A stretch of DNA of 23,368 bases from a virus, in the IMG/VR virus record IMGVR_UViG_3300008266_000512, positions 1 through 23,368 of that record; one strand, 5' to 3'. How positions within the stretch are numbered: position 1 is the first letter of the stretch; each line of letters begins with the position of its first letter. The notes under the pieces were generated by a model, which saw only the letters and a program-made list of their open reading frames with translations, ran no database searches and was not told the origin of the DNA. Position numbers and translations under genes: made by a program. Below, piece after piece: positions 5,791 to 14,022 of this stretch.

Positions 5791-8559
5791 CTATGATTTT
5801 TTATTCTTTTTTTCAGTAGGTTTTTTAGGTTTTACGTCAAATCGATTTTTATTTTCTCTAGCTATATCCATTTCCATTTGCTTAATGTTTGTTTGATGGT
5901 TCATTTTTTCTTTTTCCATCTGCATCTTTTGAGCAAACTGATTATTCTTATTAATTTCTTTTTCTCTATCCATGTTCATAGTCTCCTGATATTCAGCAGT
6001 TTTACGCATAGATTCCATTTGATCAACAAAATCAGATTGTAGATTTTGATTAACATCTTGCATAGCACCATACCCAGATGCTTTAATTTCAGCTACAAGA
6101 AGATCTTTTCTTCTGTTCTTCTCAGCTTCCATTTGTTCAAACTCTCTTTCATTTGCTTTTTCTTGAGCAGCGGCTTCAAGTTCCATCTGTTTCATTTTTT
6201 CAGCTTGAGCATATTCTTCTTGTTTCTGCCGTTTCTGTTTAGATTCAATATCTTTTAGAATATTATTTAGGTGACCCATAGAGTCAGTCTGTAGGATATG
6301 TCCTAAATCATAAATAGAAGCACCAGATGTATTGTTAGATATAGCAAGTTGCTTCATCTGCTCAATAATTGTTCTATGGTTAGCCTTAGTAGAACAGAAT
6401 ACATTAAGATCACGCATTAAAAGATCTGTACCATTTATTTCAAAGTTGATGCGCTCATCATTGGATGTACTTACCTGCATTCTAATAGATGGTTTAGTAG
6501 AAGCATAATACTGTGCTAAGTCTGTACGCATCTGATGCACACGTGGCATTAGATGATCAGAGTGCTGAGTAAAGTACTGTTCTGTCTGTGCATAAGATCC
6601 TGCAATAGCTTGTTCAATACCTGTGGCAGTATTTGTCTGACCTAATTGTTGCCCTAGACGTTGTGGTGTAATACCTATTACTTCAAATGCTTGTTGCTTA
6701 AAGAAGTTAGCTAACTGAATACGAGAAAGCATACGTTGGGTTTGCTCTAGGTTAAGAACCTGGAAATGTTGGAAGTTAAGAGCATTCTCAGTATTAGTAA
6801 TTGAAGTATCTAATGGTAACATACCAAAATCTTTCATTGCAACATATGCTTTAGCAAGGTTACCCTTACCCCAGTCTTCACCTAATGAATGTTGTGGTAA
6901 TGTATTCTGATCTAGCATAATTACAGATCCAATTTCATCAACAAGGATATCAGATATCTGATTGTTCACCATGTTATATGAAATCTGGAATGGTTTCATT
7001 AAATCTACAAGGGATACAGATTTTGTATTTCTATCAGAAAATACTCGACCCTCTACAGGGAGTTTACATCCATATAATGTGTTATCACCTTTAAACTGAA
7101 ATTTCATAGGCTTAATCCTGTTCTGCATGATACCAAGATACATAGGATTGATACCTCCAGGGTTTTGCATTCCCCACCATGATGGCATGTTAGGACCTAT
7201 TTTAACACCACCCCATACCTGATTAATCCATATCCAGTCAATATGCTCACCAAATAATAGATTATCCTTGGACTTATTCTTAAAGAAAGTAGTATCATAC
7301 ATAGGTTTATCTACAATTTTATAATGCTCATCTACTATCTTATTTATAACTGAACCATCTTCATCTATCTTAGTAAGATGTCCTATCTTACGTTGAGATT
7401 TCCAATATGCTGTAGTTACACGAAGCATGTGCGCAGTACCCATGTCATAGTAGTCTTCTGACTCACCCATAATCCAGTTAATGATATCTCCTCCATTATA
7501 AACAAAGTTATCATACATAGAAGTAAACTGACGATACTCTAAAGAAGGTCTGTTTACGTTCCACTCATGAGATCTTGTAGCATCATAGTAAGTACCATCA
7601 TTTTGATATCCCTGGATAGGATAACCAGCAGATCTTACAGGATAGATTGCCTCAATAGATTCAAGTTGCTCTTCAGACATTATCCATCCGTATTTATCAA
7701 TTATGTCTGATGCAGTAAGCATTTCTATTTTACCTACCCAATTACCTTGAGATATATAACGTACATCAGGAGATTTATGGTAGAATGTAAGTACGGGATT
7801 CCATAACTCAAGATTATAATCATCCTCAAGCATTTGGAAATGCCAGAATTCTCTATCTGTTATAAGAGCATCTTCAAAAGCGCGTTCTTCTAATTCATCC
7901 AGCTTAAATCTTTCCTCATCAATAAGATGTTGTTTAGATGCCCATTCTTCACAAAGACTGATATAATCTTTAGCGTAAAACTTTTCAATTTCAGGAAGTG
8001 ACTTAATAGCTTCAGGTGACATAGCCTTTTTAATCTCTGGATCATTAGGATCAGCACCCATTTCAATAAATTTAGCAGCTAATTTCTGTTCTGCTTCTTT
8101 TACTAATGCTTCTTCTATGTCAGCTCTTTTAGCTTCCATAATTTCATTATAAGTGTACTCATCAACAGCTCTAAAGTTTACACGTGTATTTCTTTTAGCA
8201 AACTCTGCTGTAAGTACCTTAATGACATTAGGAATAATTGGATAAAATTTAAGTTCTAATGCAGAAGGATAGTCTCTTGCCAATGTATCTACGATATCTC
8301 TATACTCATTATCTTCTTCTATTAGATAATCAGTTTTATCAATGATACCTTTGGCCAACTTATAGTTCTTCATCAACCTTCTAGCATTTCTACGAATATG
8401 TTTTAAACCTTGCCATTCTAGCCAGTCCATATTCCATGCTGTCCAATCATCATCCTTATCTTTTGCAGGTAAGAATTGAAGAGGCTGAGTGATATTACCT
8501 AAACGGTTATATTCAGCTCTTTTGCCCTTTTTAAGTTGGAGCGCGTTTAAAATTTCCAT
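5791..8559 (-). CDS. Portal protein with long C-terminal coiled coil (922 aa)
   Basis: This large protein is encoded directly after TerL with the stop/start TAATG overlap, the standard place for a portal. The first ~750 residues are mixed alpha/beta with many Trp and Tyr, as in portal wing/stem/clip domains. A segment near 560-640 resembles the helical crown-proximal part seen in other large portals. The last ~155 residues are strongly charged coiled coil (Gln, Glu, Lys, Met-rich, e.g. EKMKQMELEAAAQEKANERE) with a Lys-rich end. The portal forms the dodecameric ring at one capsid vertex that DNA passes through. At 922 residues it is long for the family, and the coiled-coil tail probably accounts for the excess, perhaps as an internal barrel. 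The assignment rests mainly on synteny and size. Confidence 0.78.
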   Translation of the reverse strand: MEILNALQLKKGKRAEYNRLGNITQPLQFLPAKDKDDDWTAWNMDWLEWQGLKHIRRNARRLMKNYKLAKGIIDKTDYLIEEDNEYRDIVDTLARDYPSALELKFYPIIPNVIKVLTAEFAKRNTRVNFRAVDEYTYNEIMEAKRADIEEALVKEAEQKLAAKFIEMGADPNDPEIKKAMSPEAIKSLPEIEKFYAKDYISLCEEWASKQHLIDEERFKLDELEERAFEDALITDREFWHFQMLEDDYNLELWNPVLTFYHKSPDVRYISQGNWVGKIEMLTASDIIDKYGWIMSEEQLESIEAIYPVRSAGYPIQGYQNDGTYYDATRSHEWNVNRPSLEYRQFTSMYDNFVYNGGDIINWIMGESEDYYDMGTAHMLRVTTAYWKSQRKIGHLTKIDEDGSVINKIVDEHYKIVDKPMYDTTFFKNKSKDNLLFGEHIDWIWINQVWGGVKIGPNMPSWWGMQNPGGINPMYLGIMQNRIKPMKFQFKGDNTLYGCKLPVEGRVFSDRNTKSVSLVDLMKPFQISYNMVNNQISDILVDEIGSVIMLDQNTLPQHSLGEDWGKGNLAKAYVAMKDFGMLPLDTSITNTENALNFQHFQVLNLEQTQRMLSRIQLANFFKQQAFEVIGITPQRLGQQLGQTNTATGIEQAIAGSYAQTEQYFTQHSDHLMPRVHQMRTDLAQYYASTKPSIRMQVSTSNDERINFEINGTDLLMRDLNVFCSTKANHRTIIEQMKQLAISNNTSGASIYDLGHILQTDSMGHLNNILKDIESKQKRQKQEEYAQAEKMKQMELEAAAQEKANEREFEQMEAEKNRRKDLLVAEIKASGYGAMQDVNQNLQSDFVDQMESMRKTAEYQETMNMDREKEINKNNQFAQKMQMEKEKMNHQTNIKQMEMDIARENKNRFDVKPKKPTEKKNKKS

Positions 8560-10772
8560 TATCTAAGTTTTCTATATGGTAATCTAGGTAATCTACTTCC
8601 ACTTGAACCTCCCTTTCGATTACCCATATGTCGAAAAGGGGTACTATTTAATTTATATAAATTATCTGAGATTTGCAAGTTTTTAGTTCTTACATCGTCA
8701 ACTCTTTTACTATATCCTCTATTTGATTGCTGTACTTTAGCAAACGCAATCAAAGCAGCTAGTGAAACAAGTCTATCCACGTTAGTACCTGGTCTGTATT
8801 GTTCCATTTCTACTAATGACATGTAATCTGTTATTCTTTCTACACCATATGTAGTAGAAATAACAGTACCATCTTCATCAGTTTCCTGATTGATTTCTTC
8901 TGTAAGCCAACCAATTAAGTAGCTGAGAAGATGTGTTTTAAATATAGTACCTGTATTCTTCCAGCCATAATCAGAATAAACAGACTTATTAGCACCTAGA
9001 TCTTTAAGAAAAACAATCTGATTTTTAGGTACTAAATATTTTTGTTTTCTTCTTTCAATCATATACTGAATAAAGAGTGATACGTTGTTTTCTACAATTG
9101 TCCAAGCATTATACCACTCAATGATGAGCTCTAGTTGCTCATGTGTTTTAGTAAGATCATCATACCTACCACACCATGATGCTACTATTTTATCTCCTTC
9201 TGCAAGATTTTCTACTCCTCTATCTGTAATTCTGGTTACCTCTACAGGATTTTTGTATACATGTATAGAGCAAAGCGATTCTGATGTAGTTGTCTTACCT
9301 TCACCTACAGGGTCAACAGATGCGTAATATGTACCCCATTTAGAATCAGGAACAGGTCTTTCATATACAATAAGTACTCCACGTTTATCTTCAAGCTTCT
9401 TATCTACGGGAAACTGCATAATTGGAAGCCTTCTTGATTGCTTGGCATTGATATCCCCATTCATCATCCTTTCCAGCTCAATATGCTCATAAGGAAACTC
9501 TTTATCTTCAATACGTTTTTTTTGAGCTCCTATAAGTAAAAGTGGGAATACTGATTCATCACGAAAAGCAAAAGCTTCTTTTATATTGATAGGGTGCTGA
9601 GATATACGTAATCTGTAGATCTCAGGTGAAAGATTTCTTTTCCACTCTTCTCGTATTAGCTCAATTGCTTCTAATGATTCTTTTATAAGTGAATTACCGT
9701 ACTTATCAATATATGGAGGCATAGACCAATGCTCAGGAATAAAAAGAGCTGTTCTACCTCTAACTCCTGTTTCATCTATAAGATCTGTTTCTACGCCATA
9801 CATACCATTAGCGTCTGGATTCATTGTAAAATCCTCTAATGGTTTACACTGTGATAAATCACCCACAGATCCTGCAGCAATAAATAATCCTGTAGTTATA
9901 CTGCCTGATTGCATTGCAGGTCGTAAGTATTCAAAGGTTTTGTTCATTGTAGGAGCAATACCTGCTTCTTCATAGAAGAAGTAAGAACAAGGTCCACCGA
10001 CGCCTTTTGTGTCAGATTGCTCAAAAGACATACCTTGAAGCATTCCTTTAAGTCCTTTCTCTTGCTTACGACCATTTTCAGTTACTTCAATCTTTTGCTG
10101 CCATGTAAGTACCTTACCTGGATTCATAGGACGATACCATGCTGTCTTAGAATTTAAGAATGCGCGATACTCATCTAGAAACTTCCAGGATCCTTCTAAG
10201 CCAATATAATCTTTAAGTGATGCGCCTAACTTAAGTATTACACCTCGTTCAAACCATATCTGATTAATGAACTTACCCATATGATAATATGAGGAAGCTA
10301 TCTGACGTTTCTTAAGTATACTGCAGTGCTTATAGTTTAATTCTGCGAGGCACTCATAAAGTGCCATGTGATATTGTGCATCACGCACACCTGCGAAGTC
10401 AAAGTTCTTTTTCTCCTTATCATATATTGGAAGGAAGTTAAGCCACATGTAGTAGTCACGTGGTAGATACCATGTTTTGTCTCCATTTTTAAATATTACT
10501 CCTTTACGACATTTTTCTTTTTCATTATCCCAGTAAGAGATGAAGTCTTTGCTCATATAAGGAGCCATACAGTAAACCTCACCCTGTTCTTTGAATTTGC
10601 GTGCCTGTTCATTAAAAGCAAATGATGTTTCATCAAATTCATATAAGCCAGGTTCTTTAAATAACGAAGTGAGAAATTCTATAAAGTCTTCTCTTGTATC
10701 AAAAGAAGATGTTTCCCATACACCATTATTCCATGTAGGAATTACATATTCTGGATCATTATAGCTGATCAT
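8559..10772 (-). CDS. terL: Terminase large subunit, ATPase plus nuclease (737 aa)
   Basis: TerL is the packaging motor that cuts concatemeric DNA and drives it into the capsid through the portal. The ATPase half shows a Walker B-like YFFYEEA at 264-270 with the catalytic Glu, and a coupling-type FIAAGSVGD at 297-305. The Walker A position (near 153-163, KKRQIASSYYH) lacks the usual GKS/T, reading ASS. The nuclease half has YYASVDPVGEG with D487, IVENN with E561, and NVDRLVSLAALIAF with D666, matching the three acidic positions of the RNase H-fold terminase nuclease. It overlaps the upstream gene by 14 bases and the portal gene by one base. The basic, Gly/Ser/Arg-rich C-terminus may contact portal or DNA. 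Family-level confidence is high. Confidence 0.9.
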   Translation of the reverse strand: MISYNDPEYVIPTWNNGVWETSSFDTREDFIEFLTSLFKEPGLYEFDETSFAFNEQARKFKEQGEVYCMAPYMSKDFISYWDNEKEKCRKGVIFKNGDKTWYLPRDYYMWLNFLPIYDKEKKNFDFAGVRDAQYHMALYECLAELNYKHCSILKKRQIASSYYHMGKFINQIWFERGVILKLGASLKDYIGLEGSWKFLDEYRAFLNSKTAWYRPMNPGKVLTWQQKIEVTENGRKQEKGLKGMLQGMSFEQSDTKGVGGPCSYFFYEEAGIAPTMNKTFEYLRPAMQSGSITTGLFIAAGSVGDLSQCKPLEDFTMNPDANGMYGVETDLIDETGVRGRTALFIPEHWSMPPYIDKYGNSLIKESLEAIELIREEWKRNLSPEIYRLRISQHPINIKEAFAFRDESVFPLLLIGAQKKRIEDKEFPYEHIELERMMNGDINAKQSRRLPIMQFPVDKKLEDKRGVLIVYERPVPDSKWGTYYASVDPVGEGKTTTSESLCSIHVYKNPVEVTRITDRGVENLAEGDKIVASWCGRYDDLTKTHEQLELIIEWYNAWTIVENNVSLFIQYMIERRKQKYLVPKNQIVFLKDLGANKSVYSDYGWKNTGTIFKTHLLSYLIGWLTEEINQETDEDGTVISTTYGVERITDYMSLVEMEQYRPGTNVDRLVSLAALIAFAKVQQSNRGYSKRVDDVRTKNLQISDNLYKLNSTPFRHMGNRKGGSSGSRLPRLPYRKLR

Positions 10773-11280
10773 ATCCTAGATTTTGACCTCCACGTACTGA
10801 TGTTTTACTCTGTTCTGCTTCAAGATCTTTAAGAACACCTTTGAATGATTCTCTAATTGCCTGAAAGTTTTTGGCTGCAGCAATAAGAGAGTTAATATTT
10901 CCATCTCTACCAGCTGTGATATTTGCTGTCTCCATATAGTAACTTAAGTTATCCAACATCTTTGCAATACCATTATATGCACGTAATGTAGGTGTTGTAT
11001 ACAATATAGTACATTTTTCAATTGCTTTTACAATTAGCTGATCATCTGTTGATACATCCAGACCAATTGACTCTACAATTAAATCCTCTTTATCATCTTC
11101 AGGCATGTTAAAGAATGGATTAAGTTCTGGGTTAGGACATGTCATATAAAAGATATAAGCATATATCTTAAGGTGATTGTCAGGATAGTTAACCATTATA
11201 TCATGCAGCCAGTTAATTGTATAACAGTGCTCTGTTGCTTTGATAACTCCATTTTCTAGATCAAACAGTTTTATTGTCAT
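10759..11280 (-). CDS. Helical protein directly upstream of TerL, possible small terminase (173 aa)
   Basis: This 173-residue, mostly helical protein has an acidic centre and a C-terminal helix (NFQAIRESFKGVLKDLEAEQ). Its start overlaps the stop of the nuclease gene as ATGA, and its stop overlaps TerL by 14 bases, so it is co-translated with TerL. Small terminase subunits usually lie just upstream of TerL and are helical oligomers of this size, so TerS is a reasonable guess. No helix-turn-helix motif is clear, and the name is not secure. The winged-helix-like gene at 12976-13347 is a competing TerS candidate. Confidence 0.6.
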   Translation of the reverse strand: MTIKLFDLENGVIKATEHCYTINWLHDIMVNYPDNHLKIYAYIFYMTCPNPELNPFFNMPEDDKEDLIVESIGLDVSTDDQLIVKAIEKCTILYTTPTLRAYNGIAKMLDNLSYYMETANITAGRDGNINSLIAAAKNFQAIRESFKGVLKDLEAEQSKTSVRGGQNLGYDQL

Positions 11281-12113
11281 TTCTTTGTCTTTTTAAAATC
11301 TGGGTTATTCTGGATATGCTTTATAATATTTATCACTTCTTTTTTTAGATAAGGTAAGTTATAAGGAACTATCTTATCCACAACAAAATTACCATCTTGA
11401 TCTTTTGCGTAAATAGGATTACCATATTTATCTTCACCTTCTTTTTTAAAAATAATATGCTCTAATACAATCTTACCTGGTTTTAGATTAGGATTATGCT
11501 TAAGCATGATATACATATAAATAGACAGCTGTAAGGAGTAATGAGTATAGTTGCAATCATCTAAATGGTTAATTGGCAATAGCATTTTTTCTGTTACACC
11601 CTCCCAGTTAGTATATGCATTAAGCTTTATCTCTTTGTTGGTTTTGTAGTCATAAAGATCGATAGTATCACCAATTACCTCCACTCTATCTGCTTGACCA
11701 CAGATGCCTGCAGACTTTAAATATACCATATGTTCAGGGTAAATTCCTTCTACAAGATTTTGATCTGGAGCAAGTTTTACTCCATCTTGTTCAATAGGTC
11801 TAACAATAGTTATATTTTTTCCTGATCTACCGATAGTATCACATGATACTATATCTTCTTCTCTTTGGTTATGATACCAAGTACCTAAATCTATAGCTAC
11901 TGTATTACTTTTATCCCATATAGATATTATCTCTTCTGGTGTAAGACCAAACCACTTTGATCGTTTATTTTTAGAAGCTTTAAGAGCTGTTGCTTCTTTA
12001 TCAAATGGTTTTTTAAGTAAGCTGATTAAGCTTGTTACGCTTATCCATTCTATATTTTCGTTTTGGTCTATGCTTTGGTATTTGTGATCTGATGCTGTGA
12101 ATTGAATTGCCAT
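11277..12113 (-). CDS. PD-(D/E)XK nuclease, RecB/Cas4-like (278 aa)
   Basis: The protein shows the ordered motifs of RecB-family nucleases. GTWYHNQRE (77-85) has the conserved His and Glu. GICGQADRVEV (137-146) has the first metal-binding Asp. IDLYDYKTNK (151-160) has the D-x-K catalytic pair (D155, K157), and YSLQLSIYMY (192-201) matches the QxxxY helix. Such enzymes cut or trim DNA ends in a metal-dependent way. Here it lies in the packaging block just before TerL, so it may process branched replication DNA before packaging or take part in recombination, which is inference from context. It overlaps the next gene by four bases. Confidence 0.83.
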   Translation of the reverse strand: MAIQFTASDHKYQSIDQNENIEWISVTSLISLLKKPFDKEATALKASKNKRSKWFGLTPEEIISIWDKSNTVAIDLGTWYHNQREEDIVSCDTIGRSGKNITIVRPIEQDGVKLAPDQNLVEGIYPEHMVYLKSAGICGQADRVEVIGDTIDLYDYKTNKEIKLNAYTNWEGVTEKMLLPINHLDDCNYTHYSLQLSIYMYIMLKHNPNLKPGKIVLEHIIFKKEGEDKYGNPIYAKDQDGNFVVDKIVPYNLPYLKKEVINIIKHIQNNPDFKKTKK

Positions 12114-12116
12114 ATG

Positions 12117-12335
12117 TTAATCTTCTGGAGGGTTAATAATAGCCATTGCTTCTTCATATGCTTCTCTACCGTCAAAGGAGTTATGAATTATCAATGTAGA
12201 GATTTCATCTACTGCGCTGGCTTGAGGTCTACAGTCACATGCTCTACTTAATATATGCATGTTATCATCATCTAAAGGAACAATGTGATATGCATTGTCC
12301 TCATTATCTTCGTTATATTCGTATGTTGCCCACAT
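12117..12335 (-). CDS. Small acidic protein of unknown function (72 aa)
   Basis: The N-terminal third is very acidic (YEYNEDNEDNAYHIVPLDDD). A CDC pair and a short helical segment (DGREAYEEAMAIINPPED) follow. It sits five bases after the zinc-ribbon gene and three bases before the nuclease gene, so it is clearly part of the same unit. Its negative charge contrasts with the basic proteins elsewhere in the window, and it might act as a DNA mimic or partner of a basic protein. No family is recognised. Confidence 0.65.
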   Translation of the reverse strand: MWATYEYNEDNEDNAYHIVPLDDDNMHILSRACDCRPQASAVDEISTLIIHNSFDGREAYEEAMAIINPPED

Positions 12336-12340
12336 AATAA

Positions 12341-12637
12341 TTAATTTTCATCTTCATATTCTTCATCATCTTTTTCTACTGCTACCCAATGCTCATATGG
12401 ACATGATGAAGATAATGATCTTGTTTTATAGGCTAGTGAACAACCACATGCTTTACAACAGGGCTGTGTGCCAGCAACTGCACAATCTAATCCTTCTTCA
12501 TCTAAACCTTCGCAATCAAAACAGATAGCTAATCTTTCGTTTGCTATTTTTTCAATATAGCGCTTTCTAAAGATAGTATTCCAGACTCCTTCAAATATCA
12601 GTTTCCTGTTTTTCCAGATTTCCTTGATCCTGTTCAT
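12341..12637 (-). CDS. Cys-rich zinc-ribbon-like phage protein (98 aa)
   Basis: Cysteines at 39, 42, 52, 60, 61, 64, 66 and 79 follow the layout ERLAICFDC ... CCKACGC ... SSSCPYEHW. This resembles a family of small phage proteins with pattern RxxxCxxC...CKxCGCxxxxKTRxxxxxCPxxxW, which I recall from tailed phages. It probably binds one or two zinc ions. The N-terminal 30 residues are basic and aromatic (RIKEIWKNRKLIFEGVWNTI), and the C-terminus is acidic. It overlaps the upstream HU-like gene by 47 bases, unusually long here, but no later start fits. A regulatory or assembly role is possible; none is established. Confidence 0.75.
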   Translation of the reverse strand: MNRIKEIWKNRKLIFEGVWNTIFRKRYIEKIANERLAICFDCEGLDEEGLDCAVAGTQPCCKACGCSLAYKTRSLSSSCPYEHWVAVEKDDEEYEDEN

Positions 12638-13004
12638 TACGTTTTTGTTTTATTTGTTTCTTACGTTCACTTTCTTCTTTAATCATTTTACTAATGCGCT
12701 CAATATTTTTCAACCTATCTTCCAGATCTTTTTTAATACGCATTTGATTAAATGTCTCAGGGTCCTTAAGTGCATTTAAGTGAGTAGACAATCTCGCGCG
12801 TAAGCGTCTTACTTCTTTTGGTTTTACTTTAAATGTACCTAATTTATCTATTTTAATAGATATAGAATCAATCTCACTTAGTAATCGTCTTAATTCGCTA
12901 TAATAGAAACCTACAACATCTGTAACAAGAATCTTATTGAAACCAGTTTCTTCTGCTGTAGGTTCTATAAATATCTTATGACTCTTGGGTATCAAGATAA
13001 ACAA
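12591..13004 (-). CDS. HU/IHF-like DNA-binding protein with coiled-coil tail (137 aa)
   Basis: Residues about 28-65 (VTDVVGFYYSELRRLLSEID then SISIKIDKLGTFKVKPKEV) fit the HU/IHF pattern: a helix leading into beta strands with the G-T-F-x-V-K signature. The usual DNA-clasping beta arm is not obvious. In its place the last 70 residues are a highly charged coiled coil (RIKKDLEDRLKNIERISKMI, then EESERKKQIKQKRNEQ). Divergent IHF-like subunits are known in crAss-like phages near structural genes, so the context fits. It may bend or bridge DNA for packaging, or serve a structural role. It overlaps the upstream gene by 29 bases and the downstream one by 47. Confidence 0.6.
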   Translation of the reverse strand: MFILIPKSHKIFIEPTAEETGFNKILVTDVVGFYYSELRRLLSEIDSISIKIDKLGTFKVKPKEVRRLRARLSTHLNALKDPETFNQMRIKKDLEDRLKNIERISKMIKEESERKKQIKQKRNEQDQGNLEKQETDI

Positions 13005-13347
13005 TTTTGTAATCCAGTACTATGTTGCCTGATGTTTGTATCTGAAGATCATCCTTAAGTTTTACCTTCTTTTTACTAGTACCATTCTTGTCAATCAGAT
13101 TCATTTTTTCTGCTTTTGTAAGAAAGTTACGTGCGGTTTGAGACACCTTAAAGATATTTTCGTCAACAGTGTAATTACAGAATTCTGATAGATCAGTTTC
13201 TCCACATACACCTAATAGAGTCAAGCAATTTAATTCAGCATCACTATATGATATAGAGTTAATAAAAGAATGAGACATAAGCTGATACTTAATAATATCT
13301 CTTTTGCTCATTCTGATTCGCTTTTGAACCAAATTTGCTTTTGCCAT
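12976..13347 (-). CDS. Winged-helix-like small protein (123 aa)
   Basis: A basic N-terminus (KRIRMSKRDIIKYQLM) precedes a helical core (SYSDAELNCLTLLGVCGETD) and a pattern like a recognition helix (KVSQTARNFLTKAEKMNLI). A predicted beta wing and a strand-rich C-terminus (IVLDYKIVYLD) follow. This order fits a winged helix-turn-helix fold. In this position, upstream of HU-like, zinc-ribbon and nuclease genes and TerL, it could be the small terminase or a late regulator. No diagnostic motif decides between these. Its start lies two bases after the previous stop. Confidence 0.6.
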   Translation of the reverse strand: MAKANLVQKRIRMSKRDIIKYQLMSHSFINSISYSDAELNCLTLLGVCGETDLSEFCNYTVDENIFKVSQTARNFLTKAEKMNLIDKNGTSKKKVKLKDDLQIQTSGNIVLDYKIVYLDTQES

Positions 13348-13349
13348 TT

Positions 13350-13589
13350 TTACTCAGATTTTTCAGACTCTTCTTCAGCTTCTTCTTGTGGTGGCGCAGT
13401 TATATGTGCCATTTTAAGCCTAGCCATTAATCCTTTTAGCTTAGCTTCATCAATTTCAGCAGATAAGCGCTCGTACTCCAACTGTACTTTCATAAAGGAT
13501 ATACGATCCTTGTAAAAAGCCATAGATGTCTTTCTGTACTCAGCGATTTGTTCTGCTGTCAGTTCTTGTTGGTTTTCTGCTTCTGACAT
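13350..13589 (-). CDS. Small coiled-coil protein, first gene of the packaging block (79 aa)
   Basis: This 79-residue, almost entirely helical protein contains heptad-like spacing (QLEYERLSAEIDEAKLKGLM), an acidic C-terminus (PPQEEAEEESEKSE) and no membrane segment. It follows a terminator and promoter-like sequence, so it opens the packaging and head transcription unit. It probably oligomerises or acts as a partner protein. No family is recognised. Confidence 0.7.
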   Translation of the reverse strand: MSEAENQQELTAEQIAEYRKTSMAFYKDRISFMKVQLEYERLSAEIDEAKLKGLMARLKMAHITAPPQEEAEEESEKSE

Positions 13590-13602
13590 AATATATATTA
13601 TT

Positions 13603-13631
13603 TAGTATATACAAATATAATAAAAAATAGT
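13603..13631 (-). promoter_or_regulatory. Candidate promoter for the packaging/head block
   Basis: On the minus strand it reads TATTATATTTGTATATACTA. It contains TATATTTG, matching the Bacteroidota TAnnTTTG -7 consensus, and the TTTGTATAT core seen ahead of other blocks. It lies between a terminator and the ATG at 13589, about 20-40 bases before the start, exactly where a promoter is expected. Confidence 0.5.
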
Positions 13632-13650
13632 TAACTAATATATGTTTAAA

Positions 13651-13679
13651 TAAAAAAGGCCCCTATATAAGGAGCCTTT
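13651..13679 (-). terminator. Rho-independent terminator after the lysis block
   Basis: The arms AAAGGCCCC (13655-13663) and GGAGCCTTT (13671-13679) form a 9-bp stem with one mismatch or wobble and a 7-base loop. On the minus strand a run of T residues follows the stem (13651-13657). It ends the lysis transcript just before the packaging-block promoter. Confidence 0.75.
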
Positions 13680-13699
13680 GTGCTAACATGTGTTGTTGG

Positions 13700-13858
13700 T
13701 TATTTATTTTTGCCTTTCTTTTTCATAAGGGATGCATTACCCTCGAGCATGCAAATAGAAGAGGTAGGATAAGCAATAAGCTTTGTAGCATCAATAGGAC
13801 CCATTTGATAGAGTCGTTTGTTACCTGTAGTAGTTATTGTTTTTTTAGTTGATTTCAT
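13700..13858 (-). CDS. Small basic protein (52 aa)
   Basis: Hand translation from the ATG at 13858 gives 52 residues starting MKSTKKTITTTGNKRLYQMG and ending GNASLMKKKGKNK. It has Lys-rich ends around a short ordered centre (YQMGPIDATKLIAYPTSSIC). The start is one base after the upstream stop, and the stop precedes the terminator. It is the last gene of the lysis transcript. The function is unknown. Confidence 0.6.
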   Translation of the reverse strand: MKSTKKTITTTGNKRLYQMGPIDATKLIAYPTSSICMLEGNASLMKKKGKNK

Positions 13859-13859
13859 A

Positions 13860-14018
13860 TTATCTGTTTTTAATACTAAAGTTTAACAATGTAAGCATGT
13901 AGAATGAACGTGATATATCTACTTCAATAGCAAATACATCTATCTTTCCTAATCTAAAACGTAATTCAAATTTATCCCATTGTTTATTACGTACTGTCCA
14001 GTTATTTCTAAATTTCAT
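13860..14018 (-). CDS. Small aromatic-rich protein (52 aa)
   Basis: Hand translation from the ATG at 14018 gives 52 residues starting MKFRNNWTVRNKQWDKFELR. It has alternating charged and hydrophobic residues, suggesting beta strands (KFELRFRLGKIDVFAIEVDI), and a helical end. It lies four bases after the endolysin stop and one base before the next gene. The tight spacing supports it as real. No family is recognised. Confidence 0.6.
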   Translation of the reverse strand: MKFRNNWTVRNKQWDKFELRFRLGKIDVFAIEVDISRSFYMLTLLNFSIKNR

Positions 14019-14022
14019 AATC

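Noticed and set aside
6046-6258. Plus-strand Phe-rich open frame that looks like a membrane protein
   Set aside because: It is the antisense of the Lys/Glu/Gln-rich coiled-coil tail of the portal, which forces Phe and Leu codons on the other strand.
13690-13700. ACCAACA string at 13694-13700 as another translation leader
   Set aside because: It precedes only an eight-codon frame that runs into the terminator hairpin. It is more likely a chance match or part of the 3' end of the 52-aa gene.
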